This document shows, piece after piece, positions 1 to 8,333 of a DNA stretch of 64,000 nucleotides. The notes under the pieces were generated by a model. It saw only the letters and a list, made by a program, of their open reading frames with translations. It did not search any database and was not told where the DNA came from. The stretch is from assembly GCF_012317585.1 (NCBI RefSeq), contig NZ_CP042909.1, positions 372,001 to 436,000 of the forward strand, read 5' to 3'. The translations under genes were made by a program, and so were the position numbers. The DNA comes from Thermosulfurimonas marina. Lineage in GTDB: Bacteria > Desulfobacterota > Thermodesulfobacteria > Thermodesulfobacteriales > Thermodesulfobacteriaceae. Each line of letters begins with the position of its first letter. The first letter of the stretch is position 1.

Positions 1-1352
1 GAAAAAAGAGTAGAAGCCAGACGAGAACGCACCACTTCCTCCAGGGCCCCGAAGTGGAAATGGATATAGCTTGCCAGAACCGAGCCCTTAGAGACCCCGA
101 AGGTGACCACCTCGTTTCCTTCCGCATCGCGCACCTCTAAACCGGAAAGCCCGCCGTTTAGGACCCTACTATAACGGAATTCATGACCCCGGGCCAGCGT
201 GCCTTCGGAAAAGAAGGGGTTGGCCTCCCTGATCCGGACCTCCCGATAGCCCAGGGCCCGCAGTCCCTTCTCCAGGCGGGCCACCCCGGGCAAAAACCCC
301 ACCAGGGGAAATCTTCGGCCCTCCACCTCCAGGCCCTCGAGCAGGAACATGAAGCCCCCGCATTCGGCCAGGACCGGAAGCCCGGCTTCAAGCCTCCTTT
401 TGAGGTCCGCGCAAAAGGCCCGCCGAGCCGCAAGCCTTTCCGCATAAAGTTCGGGATAGCCTCCTCCGAGATAAAGGGCCTCGGCCTCCTCCGGAAAGGG
501 GTCCCGCAGAGGGGAAAAATAGAGGACCTCCGCCCCGGCCTCGACCAGGAGATCCAGATTTTCCTGATAATAGAAGGAAAAAGCCTCGTCCCGGGCCACG
601 GCCAGCCGAAAGCGGGGCCGGGGGAGGCTTTCCGGAAGGTCCTCCTGAGGGACCCTGGCCTTTGCGGCAAGAGAAAGGAGCCCCTCCAGATCCACGTACC
701 TTTCGAGCCTTTCCGCCCAGACCTCCAGCCTTTCCGAAAGGGGAAGCTCTGCCGCCTGGACGAGGCCCAGGTGACGGGAAGGGAGCTTAAAGTCTTCCTC
801 CCGGGGCACAGCGCCCAGAACCGTAAAGCCTTCGGCCTCCAAGAGCTTCCTTAAAAGATTTTCATGCCGCAGGCTGCCCACCTGGTTGAGGATTACCCCC
901 GCCAGAGAGATTCGGGGGTCGTAGGCGGCCAGTCCCTTCACCAGGGCCGCGGCGGTGGCCGCAAAACCCCGGACGGGAAGCACCAGGACCACCGGAAGCC
1001 CCAGGGCCCGGGCCACCTCGGCGGTGGACCCCCGGGCACTCCCCCCCACCCCGTCGTAAAGCCCCATGACCCCCTCTACCACCGCCACCCGCGCCCCCCG
1101 AAGCCCCCGGGCCCAGCTTCGCCGAAGGGCTCTGCCCGGAGTCATCCAGGGGTCCAGGTTGTAACAGGGGCGCCCGGCCGCCGCCGCGAGATAGGCGGGA
1201 TCAATATAGTCCGGCCCCACCTTGTAAGGGGCTACGGAAAGGCCCCGCCGCACCAGGGCCCGAATGAGGGCACAGGTAAGGACGGTCTTCCCCCCTCCAC
1301 TCCAGGGGGCGGCCACCAATAATCCTCGGGGGTTTTTTTCGACTTGACTCAT
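1..1352 (-). CDS. cbiA: Cobyrinate a,c-diamide synthase (3' end beyond left edge)
   Basis: Amidates the a and c side chains of cobyrinate with glutamine and ATP in cobalamin synthesis. Translating the minus strand from the ATG at 1352 gives an N-terminal dethiobiotin-synthetase-like P-loop domain (SGGGKT, then GPDYIDPAYL). A C-terminal class I glutamine amidotransferase domain follows, with the nucleophile cysteine in LAECGGFMFL. The frame stays open to base 3 and reaches SYIHFHFGALEE, which resembles the usual end of the family, so only a few residues are missing. It is divergent from the pilin operon. A cobalamin need fits the B12-dependent ribonucleotide reductase at 18371. A Ni-sirohydrochlorin amidase (CfbB) is a distant relative but unlikely in a bacterium of this kind. 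Confidence 0.9.
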   Translation of the reverse strand, partial: MSQVEKNPRGLLVAAPWSGGGKTVLTCALIRALVRRGLSVAPYKVGPDYIDPAYLAAAAGRPCYNLDPWMTPGRALRRSWARGLRGARVAVVEGVMGLYDGVGGSARGSTAEVARALGLPVVLVLPVRGFAATAAALVKGLAAYDPRISLAGVILNQVGSLRHENLLRKLLEAEGFTVLGAVPREEDFKLPSRHLGLVQAAELPLSERLEVWAERLERYVDLEGLLSLAAKARVPQEDLPESLPRPRFRLAVARDEAFSFYYQENLDLLVEAGAEVLYFSPLRDPFPEEAEALYLGGGYPELYAERLAARRAFCADLKRRLEAGLPVLAECGGFMFLLEGLEVEGRRFPLVGFLPGVARLEKGLRALGYREVRIREANPFFSEGTLARGHEFRYSRVLNGGLSGLEVRDAEGNEVVTFGVSKGSVLASYIHFHFGALEEVVRSRLASTLF

Positions 1353-1372
1353 AAAACTCTCAAAGGTAATAA
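1344..1372 (+). promoter_or_regulatory. Promoter for the minor-pilin operon
   Basis: TTGACT (1344-1349), a 17-base spacer and TAATAA (1367-1372). The predicted start of transcription falls at about 1379, directly before the ATG at 1381, so the first message could be leaderless. The -35 box overlaps the first codons of cbiA on the other strand. Confidence 0.45.
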
Positions 1373-1380
1373 ATAAAAAT

Positions 1381-1683
1381 ATGAAAATTTTTCCAGTCTT
1401 AAAGTTCTGGTTTTTTCTTTTAATGGTTCTATTAGGAGGTCTGTGGGGAGGGGTGGTTCAGGCGCAGGATTCCCTCCGTCTCTGTGGCAGGATCCTCGGA
1501 GTTTCCCGAGGAAAGCTGATTTTCGAGGTCCAGAGTGAATCTTGCCCCGGACGACATTATCTTCTCCCCCCTTCCCGCAAGGCCCTGGAGGCCCTGCTTT
1601 CCCAAAAAGGAGAGAAGCGATGTTTCCTGGTGCAAGAAAGTACCTGCCAGGAGGAACTGCACCTTTTCCTTCCTGGGCGCTAA
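1381..1683 (+). CDS. Small secreted protein of unknown function
   Basis: A 100-residue protein with a clear signal peptide: MKIF, then a hydrophobic run to about residue 25, ending in VVQAQD. The mature part is about 70 residues with four cysteines (LCGRI, ESCPG, RCFL, STCQE) that could form two disulfides in the periplasm. I do not recognise the family. It is the first gene of the pilY1-prepilin operon, and its last 64 bases overlap the start of pilY1 in another frame, so translation of the two is probably coupled. A role in pilus assembly is only suggested by position. Confidence 0.6.
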   Translation: MKIFPVLKFWFFLLMVLLGGLWGGVVQAQDSLRLCGRILGVSRGKLIFEVQSESCPGRHYLLPPSRKALEALLSQKGEKRCFLVQESTCQEELHLFLPGR

Positions 1684-4600
1684 GGCTTTCTCTTTTACTT
1701 TTCTTCTTCCTCTGGGGCCTTTCCCCCCTCCGAGCGGCGAACATGGAAGATTATTGTATGGTCCCCCCTTTTATTTCCAAGTCTATTCCCCCCAATGTGC
1801 TTTTAGTGGTAGATGTGAGCGGCTCCATGAGCTGGCCGGCATACTGGGATATATGGGATTCTAACACCAACCCCGCCACGACCTATAACGCCACCCGGAC
1901 CTATGAAGGCTATTTTATCCCGCACAAGGTTTACACTTATAATAGTTCTTCCAATACCTGGGAAGAAAGTAGCAGCCCGGCGGACTCCTGCCAGCCCAGT
2001 TGTTCTTGGATCTGGTCTTCGTGGGGAGGATATTGGCAATGTGGTCTTTCTGAAAGCAACTCCTATACCGGCTCCTGTCTCAACTACGTTTACATGACCC
2101 GGATCGACCTTCTGCGCTGGGCCATCACCGGAGGCAAGCCGGATTCCTGTCCTGCAGGCAATCCCCAAATTCAAAGGTGCGACCCCGAACTTTACGGCCA
2201 GCCCGACGCCCAGCTTTCCTGTGACGCCTCGGGATGCGTGCTTGAAACGTACAATGGAGAAAAGGTCAAGGTTCCCTGGGAGCGCATCTACCAGGGTCTG
2301 GCCTTTCAACTGAAAGATTTGCCCTTCCGTCCCCGCCTTGGAGTCCTTTTTTATAGTGGGACGGGGGTGGTGGACAAGGTCTATATCGGTGATTTTACCT
2401 CCAGTGCCAATTTCGATGCAGTAAACCCCTACAAGAACACCATCACCCATCTCAACGCCATCTCTCCCTATGGGGCTACCCCCACGGCCCCGGCCCTCTG
2501 GGATGCCTATAACTACTTTGCCCAGAACCAGCCCGAATACGGAGGTTTTCAGCCCCAGTCAGGCCAAGGGGATGAATGGAAAAATCCTCTCTACCAGTGC
2601 TTTGACGAGGACAACAACGGCAATTGTCAGGGAAACGAACTTAAGCTCGTCCCCTGCGCCAAGAATTTTGTCATTCTCCTTTCTGACGGGCAGTGGAATG
2701 TAGGGGGGGCGCCAGCGGATTGGACCTGTACTATCGATACAGGATTTGAAGAGCATTCTGCGGATCCGGTAGTCCCGGCCTACTGGTTGCACGCCAAGGG
2801 TTTTACCAACAAGCCCACCGGCCAAAAAAGCCGGGTGGAGGCCCTATACGCCATCGGGCTCTTTCTGGGGGGAACCGGGGAGCAGTCCCTGAAAAATGTA
2901 GCTATGTACGGGTCCTTTGATCTTGCGGGAGGAAAGACCTGGCCCGACGGGCTTTCGGATTATCCCCGAGACACCTGCCGGATGGACGATTGTTGCGATA
3001 GTGATAATTGTGGAAAAGGCAGTGCCTGTACTCCCCTTCCCTCCTCGAGTACCGACTGGGACCAAGACGGGAACGGCGTCCCGGACACCTTCTTTTCCGC
3101 TAAAGATGCCCAAGAGATCCGGGAGGCCATCTGGAACGCCATTCAAGATATCCTTCGGCGGGCCAGTTCCGGGACCGCGGCGGCCATGCTGGCCTCGAAG
3201 GGCAGCGGGGCCCTCCTAGCCCAGGCGGCCTTTTATCCGCGGCGCGATTTCAGCGGCACGGAGATCGACTGGGTGGGCGAACTCCAGACCTTCTGGTACT
3301 ATCTCGATCCCTGGCTCAAAAATGCCAACATTTTGGAAGAGACTCCCCCTCGGGACCTCATCCTGGACCTTTCTAGGGATTGCGTGATCCATTTCCGTTT
3401 TGACGGAACCAACACCCTCATCGACCGCTGGTGTGACACCGATGGCGACGGAGTGGCCGACTCCTACGTAAACTCCGTAAAATTCGAAGAGGCCCACAGC
3501 CTCTTTCGGGCCGGAGAAGAACTCTGTGCCAAGGCCCCTTCAGAACGCACTATCTATACCCAGGTCAACGGGACCCTGGTGGAATTTACCCCGGCTGAGG
3601 TCAGCCAGCTCTGCCCGTATCTTCTTCAAGGCTCCTGCACCAATTCTACCCTTGCCGAAAGGTATATCCGCTGGGTAAGGGGAGAAGAATTTTCGGAATT
3701 CCGCTCCCGGACCGTCCCCTGTGGGGTGTGGAAGCTCGGAGACATTATCTCCTCCACCCCCGTGGTGCTTTCCTCCTTCAAACTCGAACCCTACGACGAG
3801 ACCCCTCCGCTAGGCTACTTAGATGGCACCTATGCCCGGTATATTCAGAGTGACCTTTATAAAAACCGGGGCTATATCTTTGTCGGGGCCAACGACGGCA
3901 TGCTACATGCCTTTCACCTGGGGATACTCAAAGAACTTTCCGGGCGCCATAAAAAGGCGGAGATCAGCCTGAACGACACCAGCGGCCTGGGATTGGGGGA
4001 GGAGGCCTGGGCCTTCATCCCCCAAAATGTTCTTCCCTATCTTCAGTATTTGACCCGTAAGGATTATTGCCATCTCTACCTGGTGGACGCCCCTCCGGTG
4101 GTGGTGGATGCGAGTATTGCCGGGGACAACTGCACCGGAAATTACTGGGAATGCCTACGTACCGATAGCAGTTGGCGGACCATCCTTATTGGGGGCATGG
4201 GCCTTGGAGGGGCTACTTCGGAAAACTGTACCGCAAACGGCACCTGTGTCCCCACCCCTATGTCCGGCCTGGGATTCTCCTCCTACTTCGCCCTGGACGT
4301 CACTGACCCCCTGCACCCCAAATTCCTCTGGGAATTTACCCATCCGGAATTGGGCTTTAGCACCTCCGGCCCGGCGGTGGTGCGGGTGGGGGATGCGGGG
4401 CGCAACGGACGGTGGTTCGTCGTCCTGGCCAGTGGCCCCACCGGAAGGGTCAATCAAGAGGACCGGAGCTTCACCGGAGAGTCCTCCCAGGACCTTAAGC
4501 TCTTTGTTCTGGATCTCAAGACCGGAGAGTGCGTCCTCAAGGACAACCTGGGGAACTGTAAGCCTATAGATACCGAAATTTCCGAGGCCTTTGCCGGCTC

Positions 4601-5444
4601 CCTTATCAACGCCTCTATAGATACCGATCGTCATCGGCCGGGGGCCTCGGGTTTTTATAGCGATGACGCAGTCTATGTGGGCTACACCCAGAAGATCAGC
4701 AAGGGGGATCAGGTAGAGTGGAAAGGCGGGGTCCTGCGGCTCCTTATCAAAGACGACCCCGATCCCTCGCACTGGGAGGTAAAACCCTTGATCCAGGATA
4801 TAGGGCCTGTGACCACCTCGGTGGCCAAACTTCAGGATCGACGCCACGGAAAACTCTGGATCTACTTCGGCACCGGGCGCTACTTCCACAAACAGGACAC
4901 CCCTGATGACCAGCAGGCCCTCTACGGGGTAAAGGACCCCTGCTACGACCCCAACCTCAATGACTTTTCCGAAAACTGCACCAATCCCACCCTTACCCTC
5001 AAGGATCTTGAAGACCGCAGCGCGGACAACGCCCCTTCTCCTTGGAATGAGCCCACCCACGGCTGGTACATTAACCTTGATCCCGCAAACAGCACTAGCG
5101 ATGCCGAAAGGTTAATCACCAACCCCAACGCCACCTTTAGCGGGGTGGTCTATTTCACCACCTTTGCTCCGGAAAGCGACATCTGTAGTCTAGGCGGAAA
5201 GACCCACGTCTGGACCGTTAAGTACAATACCGGGGGAGCGGCCACGTCCCTGGTGAGCGGGGTCAAGGTCTTGATCCAGCTTTCCACTGCAGCCATCGAG
5301 GAGATTTCTCTTCCCGAGGCCCTTACCGAACGGGGGGGCCGCCGCACGGGGGGCTATATCGGTGTTCCTCCACAACTTCAGGGGATGGCGGTCATAGGTC
5401 GGCCGCGTCCTCAAAGGCGGGTCATCCATGTCCAGGAAAAATAA
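1620..5444 (+). CDS. pilY1: PilY1-type type IV pilus tip/assembly protein
   Basis: About 1274 residues. The start chosen is the ATG at 1620, which has AAGGAGAG just upstream and gives a proper signal peptide (hydrophobic run at about residues 20-36, then RAANMEDY). Longer readings lack these. A von Willebrand A domain begins with VVDVSGSM (D65, S67, S69: the MIDAS metal site). Several Asp-rich loops resemble calcium-binding loops, such as DWDQDGNGVPD and DTDGDGVAD. A PilY1-type beta-propeller begins near residue 750 with IFVGANDGMLHAFHLG. PilY1 proteins sit at the pilus tip, prime assembly with minor pilins and take part in adhesion. The gene is followed by four prepilin-like genes with stop-start overlaps. 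Confidence 0.9.
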   Translation: MFPGARKYLPGGTAPFPSWALRLSLLLFFFLWGLSPLRAANMEDYCMVPPFISKSIPPNVLLVVDVSGSMSWPAYWDIWDSNTNPATTYNATRTYEGYFIPHKVYTYNSSSNTWEESSSPADSCQPSCSWIWSSWGGYWQCGLSESNSYTGSCLNYVYMTRIDLLRWAITGGKPDSCPAGNPQIQRCDPELYGQPDAQLSCDASGCVLETYNGEKVKVPWERIYQGLAFQLKDLPFRPRLGVLFYSGTGVVDKVYIGDFTSSANFDAVNPYKNTITHLNAISPYGATPTAPALWDAYNYFAQNQPEYGGFQPQSGQGDEWKNPLYQCFDEDNNGNCQGNELKLVPCAKNFVILLSDGQWNVGGAPADWTCTIDTGFEEHSADPVVPAYWLHAKGFTNKPTGQKSRVEALYAIGLFLGGTGEQSLKNVAMYGSFDLAGGKTWPDGLSDYPRDTCRMDDCCDSDNCGKGSACTPLPSSSTDWDQDGNGVPDTFFSAKDAQEIREAIWNAIQDILRRASSGTAAAMLASKGSGALLAQAAFYPRRDFSGTEIDWVGELQTFWYYLDPWLKNANILEETPPRDLILDLSRDCVIHFRFDGTNTLIDRWCDTDGDGVADSYVNSVKFEEAHSLFRAGEELCAKAPSERTIYTQVNGTLVEFTPAEVSQLCPYLLQGSCTNSTLAERYIRWVRGEEFSEFRSRTVPCGVWKLGDIISSTPVVLSSFKLEPYDETPPLGYLDGTYARYIQSDLYKNRGYIFVGANDGMLHAFHLGILKELSGRHKKAEISLNDTSGLGLGEEAWAFIPQNVLPYLQYLTRKDYCHLYLVDAPPVVVDASIAGDNCTGNYWECLRTDSSWRTILIGGMGLGGATSENCTANGTCVPTPMSGLGFSSYFALDVTDPLHPKFLWEFTHPELGFSTSGPAVVRVGDAGRNGRWFVVLASGPTGRVNQEDRSFTGESSQDLKLFVLDLKTGECVLKDNLGNCKPIDTEISEAFAGSLINASIDTDRHRPGASGFYSDDAVYVGYTQKISKGDQVEWKGGVLRLLIKDDPDPSHWEVKPLIQDIGPVTTSVAKLQDRRHGKLWIYFGTGRYFHKQDTPDDQQALYGVKDPCYDPNLNDFSENCTNPTLTLKDLEDRSADNAPSPWNEPTHGWYINLDPANSTSDAERLITNPNATFSGVVYFTTFAPESDICSLGGKTHVWTVKYNTGGAATSLVSGVKVLIQLSTAAIEEISLPEALTERGGRRTGGYIGVPPQLQGMAVIGRPRPQRRVIHVQEK

Positions 5445-5970
5445 GGGCCTCACCCTGGTGGAACTGGCGGTAGTGATGGCCCTTCTGGCCCTCCTGGCCG
5501 TCCTCTCCTTTTCTTCGGTAAAAAGCTGGCTGGCAGCCTATCAGGCGGAAAGAGAGACCAAGGTAGTGCTATCTTTCCTCTCCCAGGCACGCCTTAGGGC
5601 CTTACAGGAGAAAAAAAAGTTCTTCGTGGCCTTTGGATCTCGGACCCTCACTCTTTATGAGGACACCGACCAGGACGGCTCCTTTGATGCCGCAACAGAT
5701 CAAAAAGCAGAAACCCTCAACCTCAAATATGAGATCACCTGGAATGGAGGAAATGGGGTCCTTCCGGTAACCGAAAGGGGGACCTTTGATCTTTACGGAG
5801 CCGGAGCCCCGGGAGGAAAGACCCTCTGCTGGCGCACGGTAGAAAACCCCTCTTTAGCCCGGGCCCGTCCCTCTACCGATTGCCTCTACATTTCCTTTGT
5901 CCAGGTTCGCCCGGGAAAGCTCCAGGATCCGGCAGGGGTCTGCAATAAAGACAATTGTCAAGGGAAATAA
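5428..5970 (+). CDS. Minor prepilin, FimT/GspH type
   Basis: 180 residues. The N-terminus MSRKNKGLTLVELAVVMALL is a class III (prepilin) signal: PilD-type cleavage is expected between the Gly before LTLVE and the following residue, with Glu at +5. A hydrophobic helix of about 20 residues follows. The globular part carries an acidic DTDQDGSFD loop and one cysteine-bearing region near the end (GVCNKDNC). The gene starts 17 bases before the pilY1 stop, so it is translationally coupled. FimT/GspH-like minor pilins help prime or cap the pilus or type II secretion pseudopilus; the PilY1 neighbour favours the pilus. Confidence 0.85.
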   Translation: MSRKNKGLTLVELAVVMALLALLAVLSFSSVKSWLAAYQAERETKVVLSFLSQARLRALQEKKKFFVAFGSRTLTLYEDTDQDGSFDAATDQKAETLNLKYEITWNGGNGVLPVTERGTFDLYGAGAPGGKTLCWRTVENPSLARARPSTDCLYISFVQVRPGKLQDPAGVCNKDNCQGK

Positions 5971-6338
5971 TGAAAGGCTTCACTCTGGTAGAAATGATCA
6001 TCTCCCTCCTCCTTTTCCTTGTGGTCTCTTTGGGCCTCCTTTACGCCTTCAGCACCTACAATCGCCTTCAGGTCAAGAATCTTCTGCGACATACCGCCAC
6101 GGAGCTGGCCCTCAAAAAGGCTTCCCAGGCCCATCTGGGAAATTGCACCGCAGAGGAAGTGGATTATTACCCCCGAGGTTTTTCTCAGCCCCTGAAGTTC
6201 CATCTGGATTGCCAGAGGACCCTGCTTTACGCTTCCAAAAAGGATCGCACCTATCGGGTGGAGATTACCGTCACCTGGCAGTACCGGACGAAAAATTATA
6301 CCTACACCCTAGCCACTCTTACGGTGGAAAACCTATGA
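5970..6338 (+). CDS. Minor prepilin, PilV-like
   Basis: 122 residues from the ATG at 5970, which overlaps the previous stop (TAATG). It begins MKGFTLVEMIISLLLFLVV, a prepilin signal with cleavage after Gly3 and Glu5 of the mature form, followed by a single hydrophobic helix. The remainder is a short beta-rich domain with two cysteines (LGNCTAEE, LDCQRT). Position between a GspH-type and a PilW-type prepilin matches the minor-pilin order of many pilY1 operons. The assignment to PilV rather than PilE is by size and position only. Confidence 0.75.
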   Translation: MKGFTLVEMIISLLLFLVVSLGLLYAFSTYNRLQVKNLLRHTATELALKKASQAHLGNCTAEEVDYYPRGFSQPLKFHLDCQRTLLYASKKDRTYRVEITVTWQYRTKNYTYTLATLTVENL

Positions 6339-7384
6339 AAGACCGGGGAATGACCCTCGTGGAGCTCATGGTAACGCTGGTGATCCTTCTCCTCATGGCC
6401 GGGGCCCTCTTTTCCGTAATGAGCCTTTACCGCACCACTTATCTGAAAAAGGTCAAAATTGCCGAGACCCAGATCCAGCTTCCCCTGGGAGTGGATCTCC
6501 TGCGAAGGGACCTCCAATACGCAGGCTTCGGTTTGCCCTGGAAATTTCCCGAAAATTACGAATACACCGAGGCCACCGATGCTGAGGCCAGTCCTTACAA
6601 CGATGCTCCCTCCGATCCTCCTCGCCCGGTGGTAGGCGACGACGGTGTGGGCCCCAACGGTTCGGACTATCTGGTCCTTAAAGGAAGCATTTTGGGCTGG
6701 AGCGAGGCCTCCCAAAAGTGGGGGATCCTTTCTGGAGGTACTAGCGACAACATCGCTTACCCGGAACCGGATATCTTCACCACCGAGGACTACGTCCTGA
6801 TCCTGGAGCCGGTCTCTCAAGAATTCAAAGCCTTCCCGGTAGCAGGGAATCAGCTCTTCTGTCCCGGCGGTGGAAGTTTCTGCCCTCCAAGTGCCGATGA
6901 GACCTATTTGATCTATGGTCTTACGGCCAGCGCCAATTTTACCCGGCCCTTCAACCGCGTGGATTATTATCTCGATACCGATCCGAATGAGGTGCCGGCC
7001 CGCTGCGCCCCCGGCACCGGAGTCCTGGTGCGGGCCCTGCTTAAGGCGGACGGGACCCGCAACCCCGTCTCAGTGCTCGAATGCGTGGCCGACTTTCAGG
7101 TCTTTCTCTGGTGGGACCTCGACGGAGATGGCACGGCGGAGACCCGCACCGGGCTGGGAGAAATCCTGGACCAGGCCTATGACGCCCGCTTCGAGCGGGA
7201 CCACCTCCGTCTGGCCGAGGTCTTTCTGGTCTATCACGAAGGGGGGCCAGACCCCAACTTCACCTATCCCCGCAGCACCGTAGACCTGGGGACTTATTCT
7301 TTTGATCTTTCCGGAATTAGCAACTATCAACGTTATCGCTGGGAGGCCTTACACTTTTCCGTGGTCTTTCAGAATCTAAGATAA
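6335..7384 (+). CDS. Minor prepilin, PilW-like
   Basis: 349 residues from the ATG at 6335, overlapping the preceding stop (ATGA). The prepilin signal is MKDRGMTLVELMVTLVILLL, with processing expected after Gly5. The large C-terminal domain, with LRRDLQYAGFGLP soon after the helix and an acidic DLDGDGTAETRTGLG loop, is typical of PilW, the biggest of the minor pilins. The DLDGDG loop may bind calcium, as suggested for the partner PilY1. It lies third among the prepilins of this operon. Confidence 0.8.
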   Translation: MKDRGMTLVELMVTLVILLLMAGALFSVMSLYRTTYLKKVKIAETQIQLPLGVDLLRRDLQYAGFGLPWKFPENYEYTEATDAEASPYNDAPSDPPRPVVGDDGVGPNGSDYLVLKGSILGWSEASQKWGILSGGTSDNIAYPEPDIFTTEDYVLILEPVSQEFKAFPVAGNQLFCPGGGSFCPPSADETYLIYGLTASANFTRPFNRVDYYLDTDPNEVPARCAPGTGVLVRALLKADGTRNPVSVLECVADFQVFLWWDLDGDGTAETRTGLGEILDQAYDARFERDHLRLAEVFLVYHEGGPDPNFTYPRSTVDLGTYSFDLSGISNYQRYRWEALHFSVVFQNLR

Positions 7385-7399
7385 GGAGAATTGGTGGAC

Positions 7400-8020
7400 A
7401 TGAAAGGGGCCAGATCTCGTTTCCAGGGCTTTGCCCTCATCTGGGTGCTGGTATTCATGCTGGTAGGTCTCATCCTGGCCTACGCTCTCGTGGCCCTCCT
7501 TACCCAGGGGCAGAGGGTGACCGGCTTTCTGGGACGCTACCATTCGGTCCTGGAAGCCACCCAGGGGGTGCTAGACCTCAGCTCTCAACAGATGTTCGAT
7601 CTCCTTTTCTACCGTTACTATTCCGGGGTTACGGACGACTGGAACCAGTTGGTCCAAAGTCTGAATAGTACCGGGGTCATCCTTAATCAACTTTCGAGCG
7701 ACACCTGCCTAAAGCACCGTTTAGGCCTTCTGGACAACGCCACCAATTGTCCGCTCTTTACGGTTAATCCTCCCAGTCTTACGGATATCGAAACTAAGGC
7801 CGATTTTTCTATCCAGATGGATCCTTATCAGATCTATTTTTTGATCGCTAATCGCAAAAAAGGCAATACGGATATCTCCGGAAACGATCTCATCACGGGG
7901 GGAGTGGCCCAAAGAGCAACGGGAATGATAACCGTAAAATCTATTCCCTATCTTTATCAATTAGAGATCTATGGCCGCTCTTCAGAAAAGGCCCACCTTT
8001 CGGCCCTTTACCTTTACTGA
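7400..8020 (+). CDS. PilX-like minor pilus protein
   Basis: 206 residues from the ATG at 7400. A GTG at 7394 is better spaced from AAGGAG (7383-7388), so the true protein may be two residues longer. It lacks a canonical GFTLVE but has QGFALIWVLVFMLVGLILAY, the degenerate N-terminus seen in PilX-type minor pilins, which are cleaved after Gly. The rest is mixed, with two cysteines (DTCLKH, TNCPLF). It is the last gene of the pilY1 operon. Function in pilus priming is inferred from family and position. Confidence 0.65.
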   Translation: MKGARSRFQGFALIWVLVFMLVGLILAYALVALLTQGQRVTGFLGRYHSVLEATQGVLDLSSQQMFDLLFYRYYSGVTDDWNQLVQSLNSTGVILNQLSSDTCLKHRLGLLDNATNCPLFTVNPPSLTDIETKADFSIQMDPYQIYFLIANRKKGNTDISGNDLITGGVAQRATGMITVKSIPYLYQLEIYGRSSEKAHLSALYLY

Positions 8021-8076
8021 AGAGATCTAAAGTTTGGCTATCTTCCCGAACTCCTGATATACCCCTTGCGGCTTCC

Positions 8077-8104
8077 TTGGTATCCAAATTGCTATGTCTA
8101 ATAA
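8077..8104 (+). promoter_or_regulatory. Putative promoter of the DAHP synthase leader
   Basis: TTGGTA (8077-8082), 16 bases, TAATAA (8099-8104). Transcription would begin near 8110-8111, exactly at the 5' side of the first stem of the folded leader described next. The match is moderate, and nothing else in the gap looks better. Confidence 0.4.
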
Positions 8105-8109
8105 AAAGA

Positions 8110-8200
8110 CCTCTTCGAGAAACCTCGCCGAGAAGGAGCCTCTCCGAGCCAAAAGAGGAATTAGCACGCCCCCTTCCGCGGCTCTTGCCGCGGTCTTTTT
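8110..8200 (+). promoter_or_regulatory. Structured leader RNA ending in an intrinsic terminator
   Basis: This is the notable content of the 313-base gene-free stretch 8021-8333. A closing stem pairs 8110-8115 (CCTCTT) with 8153-8158 (AAGAGG). Inside it, CTCG at 8124-8127 can pair either with CGAG at 8116-8119 or with CGAG at 8145-8148; the latter extends a GAGA/TCTC hairpin (8130-8133 with 8141-8144). A perfect terminator follows: CCGCGGC (8176-8182), loop TCTT, GCCGCGG, then TCTTTTT. Another 6-bp hairpin (8215-8220 with 8228-8233) lies before the DAHP synthase start. It could be a regulatory leader or a roughly 90-nt small RNA that ends at 8200. No known riboswitch motif was recognised. Confidence 0.45.
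8176..8200 (+). terminator. Intrinsic terminator
   Basis: A 7-bp perfect stem CCGCGGC/GCCGCGG with a 4-base loop, followed by TCTTTTT. It lies 156 bases after the pilin operon and 134 bases before the next gene. It may end the pilin transcript, a small RNA, or act as an attenuator. Confidence 0.75.
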
Positions 8201-8333
8201 CGACGGGAAATCTATCCTCCAGAGGGTGGAGGAGAGGATTTATGGAATACAGGGGAAGAAGGGCTACCCCTTGTCTTTTCTGAAAAACGCGTAAGTATGA
8301 AAGACAAAATCCGAAGGGAGGTTAAAAGAAGAG

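Noticed and set aside
8094-8294. Open frame of 66 codons before the DAHP synthase gene
   Set aside because: No ribosome-binding site, composition unlike a protein, and it runs straight through a perfect terminator; the RNA reading explains the sequence better.
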